Positions 1 to 5,425 of a stretch of 5,436 bases of DNA are shown here, piece after piece. The notes beneath the pieces are model-generated. The model worked only from the letters and a program-made list of their open reading frames with translations, ran no database searches and was not told where the DNA came from. This DNA comes from Acidobacteriota bacterium (lineage in GTDB: Bacteria > Acidobacteriota > Blastocatellia > Pyrinomonadales > Pyrinomonadaceae). The stretch is taken from positions 1 through 5,436 of the forward strand of contig JAIVGV010000134.1 of assembly GCA_020201365.1 (NCBI GenBank), in the 5' to 3' direction. Both the position numbers and the translations under genes were made by a program. The stretch's first letter is position 1. Each line of letters begins with the position of its first letter.

Positions 1-39
1 GTAATCATGAGGGTCTTCGAACGAATCCGCCTGCTCTAC
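1..39. other. Short flank with no visible feature
   Basis: This is the sequence just downstream of the DUF427 gene. I see no terminator hairpin, no ribosome binding site followed by a credible start, and no end of a neighbouring gene. It is too short to judge further. Confidence 0.5.
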
Positions 40-318
40 TCACTCCACGCGGACGCCTTTCCAGAAGGCGACGCGCCCTTTTATCTCGCGTGCGGCGTCT
101 TTGGGGTGGTGGTAGTACCAGGCGGCGTCGCGGTTCGTCTCACTGCCCACGACGATGTCGTAGTAGCTCGCCTCGCCCTTCCACGGACAATGCGTGTGCG
201 TGTCGCTCGCGCGGAAGTGTTCGCGCCGGATCGAGTTTTCCGGGAAGTAATGATTGCCTTCGACGACCACCGTGTCGTCGCTCTCTGCCAGCACCGCGTC
301 TCGCCAGATTGCGCGCAT
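40..318 (-). CDS. DUF427 family protein, 92 aa
   Basis: This is a complete small protein of the DUF427 family (Pfam PF04248, also called NTP_transf_9), whose biochemical role is not established. The family signature is clear: an N-terminal strand segment (AVLAESDDTVVVEGNHYFP, residues 8-26), the block HTHCPWKGEASYYD at 41-54, DAAWYY at 64-69, and the C-terminal FWKGVRVE at 85-92. At 92 residues it matches the usual family length, so it is neither truncated nor fused. There is no signal peptide or membrane segment, so it is probably cytoplasmic. The ATG at 318 is supported by GAGGGG six bases upstream and by a consensus -10 box at 351-356; the stop is TGA. With its own promoter and 110 bases separating it from the next gene, it is probably transcribed alone. 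The family call is confident; no function should be read into it. Confidence 0.93.
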   Translation of the reverse strand: MRAIWRDAVLAESDDTVVVEGNHYFPENSIRREHFRASDTHTHCPWKGEASYYDIVVGSETNRDAAWYYHHPKDAAREIKGRVAFWKGVRVE

Positions 319-324
319 CTCTCA

Positions 325-330
325 CCCCTC
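325..330 (-). promoter_or_regulatory. Shine-Dalgarno sequence of the DUF427 gene
   Basis: GAGGGG on the minus strand lies six bases upstream of the ATG at 318. It fixes that ATG as the start. Confidence 0.75.
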
Positions 331-350
331 GCCTTCGGACGGTTGAAAAC

Positions 351-356
351 ATTATA
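351..356 (-). promoter_or_regulatory. Consensus -10 box (TATAAT) for the DUF427 gene
   Basis: The minus strand reads a perfect TATAAT inside an AT-rich island (about 341-360) that stands out in GC-rich surroundings. Transcription starting about seven bases downstream would give a leader of roughly 25 bases holding the GAGGGG site. No convincing TTGACA-like -35 element is seen 16-18 bases upstream, so the promoter may depend on an activator or on other contacts. Confidence 0.6.
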
Positions 357-428
357 GAACGCTTCGGGCATACCGACACGACTAAGATCGGAGCAGCACG
401 CGCGCACGAGTAGAGCTTTGCCCCGCGC

Positions 429-767
429 TTACCAAGTCCACTGCTGCGGCTCGACGGCGTAGAGTTCGACGTAGCCGCAGGCGGGGCAGCGGTAAGAGGT
501 GAGGCGGAACTGTGTCGCGCCGCGGCGGTGTACGTCCTGAATGTTCTCGTCGGGCGAGTCGCCTTCGAGCCAGGTGAGGTAGCGCATGTCGCCGCTGAGG
601 CGTTGGCTGTTGGTGCGGTAGAGGAAGCCGCGGCGCATCTGTGTGCCGCACTTGGCGCAGGGGGCAGTGGCGGGCACTTCGGGGCGCGCGACGAGGGGCG
701 TGCCGTCGCTGCCGCAGAAGGCGGCTTCGTCGGGGTAGGCGGCGTGGCAGACGGGGCAGCTCTTCAT
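429..767 (-). CDS. Small double zinc-ribbon protein, 112 aa
   Basis: This is a soluble protein with two predicted zinc-ribbon modules; its function is unknown. The first module opens the protein: C4-P-V-C7, then FCGSDGTPL with C18, where the expected fourth cysteine is an aspartate (D21). The second has two full CxxC knuckles, C37-AK-C40 and C94-PA-C97, separated by 53 residues holding an aromatic segment (MRYLTWLEGD, 61-70). This spacing and the C-terminal RCPACGYVELYA resemble the DUF6487-type zinc ribbon, a tentative match made by eye. There is no signal peptide. I chose the ATG at 767 because the zinc ribbon begins there. The same frame is open back to a GTG at 839, immediately after the stop of the upstream gene, but those 24 extra codons encode an unstructured Arg/Pro-rich stretch. 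Neither start has a strong Shine-Dalgarno sequence. The gene lies 72 bases downstream of the secreted-protein gene on the same strand, so co-transcription is plausible. Confidence 0.82.
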   Translation of the reverse strand: MKSCPVCHAAYPDEAAFCGSDGTPLVARPEVPATAPCAKCGTQMRRGFLYRTNSQRLSGDMRYLTWLEGDSPDENIQDVHRRGATQFRLTSYRCPACGYVELYAVEPQQWTW

Positions 768-839
768 GTCGTCTGATCGTTCGGGCGGGGGTGTTGACTT
801 TGGCGCGCGACGCCGCGGCGCGAAGTGGCACGACGCCAC

Positions 840-1520
840 TCAAGGTTTGTCGCCGGTGGCGAGCGTGCGGCGCAGCTCCGTGAGCTGGGGCGACTTGACG
901 GTGAACTCTTCGGTGCCGAGTTTCAGCTCGACGCGGTTGGCGGGGGCGATTTGCAAGAGGTCGTCGGGCTCGATGCGGAAGATGGCGATCTCGCGCCGGA
1001 GCGCCGGGGCGTTCTTCTGCGTCGCGCCGGTCTGATCGGCGGTGCCAGCCTTGTAGTCCGTCAGGTCGTAGGCGTACTCGTAGGCGTCGGCGCGGACTTC
1101 GAGGCGGCGCGCGCCGTCGAGCGCTGGAGCTTTGGCGTCGGGCGCGGACGTTGATTCGATGACGATGTAGGCAGCTACGAGATCGTCATTGTGCTTGCCG
1201 CGGTAGGCGAGCTGGAAGGTGAGGAAGACGTCGCGCCCCTCGAAGGCGAGGGCGGTCGCGGAGAGTTTGCGCTCGGTGTGGGAGACGAGCGGGATGTCTA
1301 TGTTGACGTAGGTCGCGTCGTGCGCGGCGTCGTAGGAGCGGTGCGGGTGCGAGGGCGCGGCGGCGACGTGGTCGGGCTTCTTCATCGTCGGCGCGTTCTC
1401 GCCGTTAGGAGTCGGTTTGGGCGCGGGCGTCGGGAGCGGGATGGGGAGTCGCCCGTGCTGCGCGGACGCGGCGGCGAAGAGGAGAAGGACGAGGGCGAGC
1501 GCGTGTGTTGTGTGTCTCAT
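840..1520 (-). CDS. Secreted protein of unknown function, 226 aa
   Basis: I do not recognise a named family. The protein begins with a clear Sec signal peptide: Arg-2, a hydrophobic core ALALVLLLFAAA (7-18), and a likely signal peptidase I cut after ASA (residue 20). A Pro-rich, probably flexible segment follows (PIPLPTPAPKPTP, 26-38). The rest reads as a mostly beta-rich globular domain, including alternating segments such as DVFLTFQLAYRG, DLVAAYIVIEST and REIAIFRIEP. It ends with LGTEEFTVKSPQLTELRRTLAT, a pattern like small exported acidobacterial proteins (from memory). There is no lipobox and no second membrane segment, so it is likely periplasmic or secreted. The frame is open upstream to 1790, but that extra stretch looks non-coding and would bury the signal peptide, so the ATG at 1520 is the start. 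An A8GG tract lies directly before it, giving only a poorly spaced ribosome site. The zinc-ribbon gene follows 72 bases downstream. Confidence 0.82.
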   Translation of the reverse strand: MRHTTHALALVLLLFAAASAQHGRLPIPLPTPAPKPTPNGENAPTMKKPDHVAAAPSHPHRSYDAAHDATYVNIDIPLVSHTERKLSATALAFEGRDVFLTFQLAYRGKHNDDLVAAYIVIESTSAPDAKAPALDGARRLEVRADAYEYAYDLTDYKAGTADQTGATQKNAPALRREIAIFRIEPDDLLQIAPANRVELKLGTEEFTVKSPQLTELRRTLATGDKP

Positions 1521-1588
1521 AACCTTTTTTTTGGCGTGTGGCGCGCTCACGACGGTCGGCGCGCTGCGGCGTCCGGGGTTCGTCAGCC

Positions 1589-1594
1589 ATTGTA
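1589..1594 (-). promoter_or_regulatory. Candidate -10 box (TACAAT) for the secreted-protein gene
   Basis: The minus strand reads TACAAT, one base from consensus, about 70 bases upstream of the ATG at 1520. The best -35 candidate (TTCCGC, 1613-1618) matches at only three of six positions, so this is a weak prediction. Confidence 0.3.
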
Positions 1595-1650
1595 CGCGGC
1601 TCGCGGCGCTCGGCGGAAGCAGACGATGACGAATAGCGACGATACGAAAT

Positions 1651-1684
1651 GGTGTCGCCGTTCGATTCACCGGGGCGCGACACC
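1651..1684. repeat. 8-bp perfect inverted repeat between divergent genes
   Basis: GGTGTCGC (1651-1658) and GCGACACC (1677-1684) are exact reverse complements around an 18-base spacer. It could be a protein binding site or a hairpin in an untranslated leader. No T-run follows on either strand, so it is not an intrinsic terminator. In GC-rich DNA such a repeat may also arise by chance. Confidence 0.35.
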
Positions 1685-1758
1685 CGCGCGCAGTCGCGCA
1701 ATTCGTCGTAGTTTCGGCGCGCGCCGGCTGCGGCACGCCCGTTGCCATAGTATTCGGG

Positions 1759-1774
1759 CAGGAGGTCAGGAGGT
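1759..1774 (+). promoter_or_regulatory. Tandemly duplicated Shine-Dalgarno sequence
   Basis: The octamer CAGGAGGT occurs twice back to back (1759-1766 and 1767-1774). The second copy puts AGGAGG seven bases before the ATG at 1781, which is close to ideal and fixes that start. The first copy is too far upstream to position a ribosome on this ATG directly, but could act as a standby site. The gene is probably translated strongly. Confidence 0.75.
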
Positions 1775-1780
1775 TCGGCA

Positions 1781-2341
1781 ATGAAATCACAATCTTTTTC
1801 GATCAAGCGCGTGGGTCTGTGGCTGGCGCTGCTGGCGTTCGGCTTCACACTCGCGGGCGGGACTGTCGCGCGCGCGCAGTACCCGCAGCAGTACCCGAAC
1901 GGTCAGTACCGTCGCGACCGCGACCGCAATCAGGATCGCAACCGCGACCGAGACCGTTGGGAGCGTGAGCGGAGGGAGCGCGAGCGTGAGCGCCAGCGCA
2001 ACAACGGCTACTACGGCAACAACGGTTCCTACGGGAATAACGGCTACTACGGTCGCAACGGCGGCTACGGCAACTACGGCGGTTACGGCGGCTACGATCA
2101 GGCTGCCGTCAATCAGGGTTACCAGTACGGTGTGAACACGGGCGCGAGCGACGCGCAGCGCGGGCAGAGCTACGACCCGCAGCGGTCGCACTACTACAAG
2201 AACGCCTCTTCACAGGCTTTCCGCCAGGGCTTCCTGCAGGGCTACGACCAGGGCTACCGCCAGTACAACGGCAGGTACGGCAACTACGGCGGTCGCAGCC
2301 GCGCGGGCAGCATCCTCGGCAACATCTTCGGCAGACCCTAA
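1781..2341 (+). CDS. Exported low-complexity Tyr/Gly-rich protein, 186 aa
   Basis: The function is unknown. The N-terminus is a Sec signal peptide: basic residues K2, K9 and R10, a hydrophobic core VGLWLALLAFGFTLAGG (11-27), and a likely cut after ARA (residue 32). The mature protein has three parts. Residues 44-73 are almost all Arg with Asp, Glu and Asn (RDRDRNQDRNRDRD, then RERE). Residues 74-105 are short Tyr/Gly/Asn repeats (GYYGNNG, GYGNYGG). Residues 107-162 form a more ordered part with regularly spaced glycines and aromatics (GYQYGVNTGASDA, FRQGFLQGYDQGYRQY), resembling a segment I associate with exported acidobacterial proteins. A second Gly/Arg patch and SILGNIFGRP end it. It has no cysteine and no lipobox in the signal peptide. 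A strong ribosome site precedes it and a strong terminator follows it, so it looks like a single-gene, well-expressed unit. A structural or envelope-associated role is a guess. Confidence 0.85.
   Translation: MKSQSFSIKRVGLWLALLAFGFTLAGGTVARAQYPQQYPNGQYRRDRDRNQDRNRDRDRWERERRERERERQRNNGYYGNNGSYGNNGYYGRNGGYGNYGGYGGYDQAAVNQGYQYGVNTGASDAQRGQSYDPQRSHYYKNASSQAFRQGFLQGYDQGYRQYNGRYGNYGGRSRAGSILGNIFGRP
1910..2095 (+). repeat. In-gene low-complexity repeats
   Basis: Bases 1910-1999 are degenerate CGCGAC/CGNGAG units coding for the Arg-Asp/Arg-Glu stretch. Bases 2000-2095 are GGCTACTACGG-like units coding for Tyr-Gly repeats; this 11-mer occurs exactly at 2006-2016 and 2042-2052. Such tracts can change length by slippage or recombination between strains. 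Confidence 0.65.
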
Positions 2342-2375
2342 CCTGACCGGAGCAAGACGGCGTTAAAGACGACGT

Positions 2376-2419
2376 GCGCCGAGCCGCGATCACTTTAAGG
2401 ATCGCGGCTCGGCGCTTTT
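2376..2419 (+). terminator. Strong intrinsic terminator
   Basis: A perfect 16-bp stem (2376-2391 with 2400-2415) closes an 8-base loop and is followed directly by TTTT. It lies 34 bases after the stop of the exported-protein gene and 22 bases beyond the stop of the convergent kinase-helicase gene. On the minus strand the same hairpin forms, but no U-tract follows it, so termination should favour the plus strand. Confidence 0.93.
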
Positions 2420-2441
2420 CTGTCACCAGACGGCGCGCGTC

Positions 2442-5339
2442 TCACGAGTCGCCCGCGAGCACGGCGCGCGCGAGCACCGTGTCGGGCACGGCGTCGAGGA
2501 AGCGCGATGCGGCGGGCGCCGCGTCCGCGACGCCGCCGCGGAAAATGTCCTGCGGGTAGGTGTAATAGAGCCGCCGCTTGGCGCGCGTCGTGGCGACGTA
2601 GAGCAGGCGTCGCTCCTCCTCCAAGTCCTCGAACTCGTCCGCCGAGCGCGACGACGGAAACCAGCCGTCAGCCATCCAGATCGCGAACACCGTGTCCCAC
2701 TCCAAGCCCTTCGCCGAGTGCACGGTCGAGAGCGTGACGTAGCCGCCCGCGCGCCTGCCGTCGGGCGACTGCGCCGCGTCCGAGGGGTCGAGCGCCACGT
2801 CCGCGAGCAGCTCGGAAGCCGCCTTGTAGCGCCTCGAGATCGCGAGCAGGTGTTCGAGGTCGCGCTGGCGGCGCGGGTAGTCGTCGTAACGACTCTTGAG
2901 GGCGGGGCGGTAGAAGCGCAGGACTTGCGAGAGCTGCGCGTGCGGCGAGCGCTCCTCGCAGACGTTGCACAGCAGGTGCGCGAGGCGCACGAGCTGGTCG
3001 GCGTAGGACGCGCGCGAGGGGAACTGTTTGAGCCGCCGGAAGAGCGCGCCGCGCGAGCGCGACGTGCGGAAGTCGCGCCGCTCGACTTCGAGGTAGTCGA
3101 GCACCTGCTGGACGGTGGCGTCGCCGACGTGATCGATCAACTTCAGCGCGCGGAACCACGAGAGCGTGTCCGCCGGGTTCATGGCGACGCGCAGGAACGA
3201 GAGCGCGTCTTTGACGTGGGCTGACTCGGCGAAGCGTATGCCGCCGAACTTGCGGAACGGGATGCCGTGCTTGCCGAGCTCGATCTCTAAATCGAACGAG
3301 TGGGAGCTGGCGCGGAAGAGGACGGCGATCTCGGAGAGCGGCACGCCCTCATCCTTCAGCTCCGCGACGCGCTGCGCGACGAAGCGCGACTGCTCGTTCT
3401 CGTCGCCCGCGCCGACGAGCAGGGGCGCTTCCCCGCCCTCGGCGCGCGAGAAGAGCCGCTTGGCGTAGCCCTCGCGCGCCGAGGCGATGACGGCGTTCGC
3501 CACGTCGAGGACGGGCTGCGTGCTGCGGAAGTTCTCTTCGAGCTTGATGAGGCGCGCGCCGGGGAAGAGTTCGGGGAACTCCAGCATGTTGCGAAACGAC
3601 GCGCCGCGGAACGAGTAGATCGCCTGACACTCGTCGCCGACGACCGCGACGTTGTCGTGCGTCGCCGCGAGCAGCCGCACGAGGCGCGCCTGCAAGCGGT
3701 TCGTGTCCTGATACTCGTCCACCATCACGAAGCGGTACTGCCCGGAGAGGCGCGCGCAGAGATCGGCGTCGGCTTCCAGAGCCTCGCGCAGGCGCACGAG
3801 CAGATCGTCGTAGGTGAGCATGTGGCGCGTGCGCTTGTACGACTCGAAGGCTTGGTACAACTGCTCCAGGTCGTGCTCCTCGTGCGCGAACTGCGGGTAG
3901 TACTGGTCGAGAACCTCCCGGAGCGTGAGCAGCTTGTTGACCGCCATGCTGAAGATCGCGCAGGCGGTTCGCTTGCGCGGGAAGCGGCGATCCTTCCCCG
4001 TCAGGTTCATCTGGCGGCGGAGGAGATCGATCAAATCCTCCGTGTCGGAGGAGTCGAGCACGGTGAAGGCGCGGCTGACGCCGACCGCCTCGGCGTTCTT
4101 GCGCAGCACCGAGTGCGCGAGCGAGTGGAACGTGCCGCCGGAGACGCGCTGGCAGCGCTCGTCGGCGAGCGACGCGGCGCGCGCGAGCATGCTCGACGCG
4201 GCGCGGCGCGTGAACGTGAGGAGCAGGACGGACTCGGGGCGCGCGCCCGTCTCGACTAAGCGCGCGACGCGATAGACGAGCGTGCGCGTCTTGCCCGTCC
4301 CGGCGCCCGCGACGACGAGCAGCGCGCCGTCGGTCGTCATCACCGCCTCGTACTGCGCCTCGTTGAGCTCCGCCGCGTAGTCGAGCTTCGGCGCGGCGCG
4401 GCGCGGGACGACGACGTGCCGCAGCACGAGTTTCGTGCGCGCGGCGGTCGGGGCTCTGCCGAGCTCGACGTCGCGCTTCAGAGTTTTGAGATCGGAGCAG
4501 AGTTCCTTGATCGCCTGGTAGCGCGCCTTCGGCTCTTTCGCGAGAGCCTGCGAGACGATGCGGTGGAGGTCGAGCGGGAGATCGCTACGGACGGAGTGGG
4601 GCGCGGGCGTCTCCTCGTGCAGGATGGCGTGCATCGTGTCGATGCGGTTCTCGCGCTCGAAGGGCGCGCGACCGGTCGCCATCTCGTAGAGCACGACGCC
4701 GAAGGAGAAGACGTCCGAGCGCGCGTCCACGCGCCGCCCCGTCAACTGTTCGGGCGACATGTAGCTGATCGTCCCCATGATCGTGCCCGACTGCGTGTTG
4801 ACCTGAATCAAAGTCTTCTGCGCGCTGTCGGCGGCGACCGACGCGAACGCGCCCGCGCGCGGCTCGACGAGCTTCGCCAAGCCGAAGTCCAGAATCTTGG
4901 CGTAGCCGTCGCGGCTGACGATCAGGTTCTCCGGCTTGATGTCGCGGTGGACGATGCCGTGCTCGTGCGCCTTCGCCAGCCCTTCGGCGAACTGGACGGC
5001 GATCTCCAGCGCGTCTTTGAACGGGAGCATGCCCCCGGCGATCTTCTCGCGCACGGTCTCGCCCTCGACGTACTCCATCGCGATGTAGGGCTTGCCGTCC
5101 TCCTCGCCGATCTCATAGACGGTGAGGATGTGCGGGTGGTTCAGGGCGGAGGCGGCGCGCGCCTCTTGCAGGAAGCGGCGGCGGCGGTCGGCTTGCGCCA
5201 GCGCTTCGGGCTGAAGGACTTTGAGCGCGACCGTGCGACCGAGCTTCTCGTCGTGCGCGCGATAGACCGCGCCCATCCCGCCCGCGCCGAGCGGCGCGAT
5301 GACGCGGTAGTGCGCGATCAGTGTGCCTTCAGCGATCAC
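2442..5339 (-). CDS. Ser/Thr protein kinase fused to UvrD/Rep-type DNA helicase, 965 aa
   Basis: This single protein joins two enzymes. Residues about 10-285 are a Hanks-type Ser/Thr kinase: nucleotide loop GAGGMG (18-23), VALK with K40, helix-C glutamate E59, catalytic HRDIKPEN (131-138, D133), DFG (151-153) and SPE (195-197). A linker of about 35 residues without a membrane segment follows. Residues about 320-965 are a superfamily 1A 3'-5' DNA helicase: Q-motif LNEAQ (325-329), Walker A GAGTGKT (345-351), LTFTRRAA (374-381), GTFHSLA (402-408), Walker B VDEYQDTN (540-547), GDECQAIYSFRGA (568-580), ENFRST (602-607), TVHSAKGLEWD (872-882) and YVATTRA (914-920). The 645-residue helicase part is near the length of Rep. 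It ends 45 residues after the last motif, so it lacks the C-terminal tail of E. coli UvrD. The GTG start is forced: no ATG, GTG or TTG lies between it and the in-frame stop at 5421-5423. It has no Shine-Dalgarno sequence. Expected to be cytoplasmic; target and pathway are unknown. Confidence 0.94.
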   Translation of the reverse strand: MIAEGTLIAHYRVIAPLGAGGMGAVYRAHDEKLGRTVALKVLQPEALAQADRRRRFLQEARAASALNHPHILTVYEIGEEDGKPYIAMEYVEGETVREKIAGGMLPFKDALEIAVQFAEGLAKAHEHGIVHRDIKPENLIVSRDGYAKILDFGLAKLVEPRAGAFASVAADSAQKTLIQVNTQSGTIMGTISYMSPEQLTGRRVDARSDVFSFGVVLYEMATGRAPFERENRIDTMHAILHEETPAPHSVRSDLPLDLHRIVSQALAKEPKARYQAIKELCSDLKTLKRDVELGRAPTAARTKLVLRHVVVPRRAAPKLDYAAELNEAQYEAVMTTDGALLVVAGAGTGKTRTLVYRVARLVETGARPESVLLLTFTRRAASSMLARAASLADERCQRVSGGTFHSLAHSVLRKNAEAVGVSRAFTVLDSSDTEDLIDLLRRQMNLTGKDRRFPRKRTACAIFSMAVNKLLTLREVLDQYYPQFAHEEHDLEQLYQAFESYKRTRHMLTYDDLLVRLREALEADADLCARLSGQYRFVMVDEYQDTNRLQARLVRLLAATHDNVAVVGDECQAIYSFRGASFRNMLEFPELFPGARLIKLEENFRSTQPVLDVANAVIASAREGYAKRLFSRAEGGEAPLLVGAGDENEQSRFVAQRVAELKDEGVPLSEIAVLFRASSHSFDLEIELGKHGIPFRKFGGIRFAESAHVKDALSFLRVAMNPADTLSWFRALKLIDHVGDATVQQVLDYLEVERRDFRTSRSRGALFRRLKQFPSRASYADQLVRLAHLLCNVCEERSPHAQLSQVLRFYRPALKSRYDDYPRRQRDLEHLLAISRRYKAASELLADVALDPSDAAQSPDGRRAGGYVTLSTVHSAKGLEWDTVFAIWMADGWFPSSRSADEFEDLEEERRLLYVATTRAKRRLYYTYPQDIFRGGVADAAPAASRFLDAVPDTVLARAVLAGDS

Positions 5340-5419
5340 GTCGGCTATCGAGAAGAGTTGACCGAACGGTTGTAGAAAGGACGAGACGGGGTCATCGCTC
5401 GTGAATAACGCGCGCGGAG

Positions 5420-5425
5420 ATTATA
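5420..5425 (-). promoter_or_regulatory. Consensus -10 box (TATAAT) for the kinase-helicase gene
   Basis: The minus strand reads a perfect TATAAT 80 bases upstream of the GTG start. Transcription starting about seven bases downstream would give a leader of roughly 74 bases. A -35 element would lie beyond the right edge of the window and cannot be checked. Confidence 0.55.

Larger units (their letters stand above)
1521..1780. other. Divergent intergenic region
   Basis: These 260 bases separate the secreted-protein gene (minus) from the repeat-rich exported protein gene (plus), so they should carry promoters for both. Codons in the open frames here do not look like protein. The region holds a TACAAT hexamer for the minus strand, the imperfect direct repeats GACGATGACGAA (1622-1633) and GACGATACGAA (1638-1648), an inverted repeat (1651-1684) and a doubled Shine-Dalgarno sequence (1759-1774). 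For the plus strand the best -10 candidates are CATAGT (1746-1751) or the overlapping TAGTAT (1748-1753), with no supporting -35. I found no tRNA or other RNA gene. Confidence 0.6.

Noticed and set aside
768..839. GTG start at 839 for the zinc-ribbon protein, abutting the stop of the upstream gene.
   Set aside because: The 24 added residues are Arg/Pro-rich and unstructured, and the zinc ribbon begins directly at the ATG at 767. The abutting stop and GTG keep this possible but less likely.
1651..1690. A possible tRNA, suggested by TTCGATTC resembling a T-loop.
   Set aside because: The flanking bases do not form a five-pair T-stem, and no anticodon arm, D-arm or acceptor stem fits.
1191..1784. 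A 197-codon plus-strand open frame opposite the secreted-protein gene.
   Set aside because: Its translation is low-complexity Gly/Glu/Arg/Val, and the opposite strand encodes a protein with a clean signal peptide and globular domain.
1521..1790. N-terminal extension of the secreted protein up to 1790.
   Set aside because: The added residues do not resemble coding sequence, would bury the signal peptide, and would overlap the start of the divergent gene.
3600..3638. GDECQAIYSFRGA in helicase motif III as a possibly inactivating variant.
   Set aside because: The key G, D, Q and the SFRGA end are kept, and variation at the middle positions and S-to-A after Q is common among UvrD-like helicases as I recall them.
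3300..5375. Two long plus-strand open frames (3300-4259 and 4416-5375), each 319 codons, opposite the kinase-helicase gene.
   Set aside because: They are antisense shadows of a GC-rich gene: repetitive Arg/Glu/Val/Ala composition, no recognisable domain, and no sign of independent ribosome sites. The equal lengths are a coincidence.
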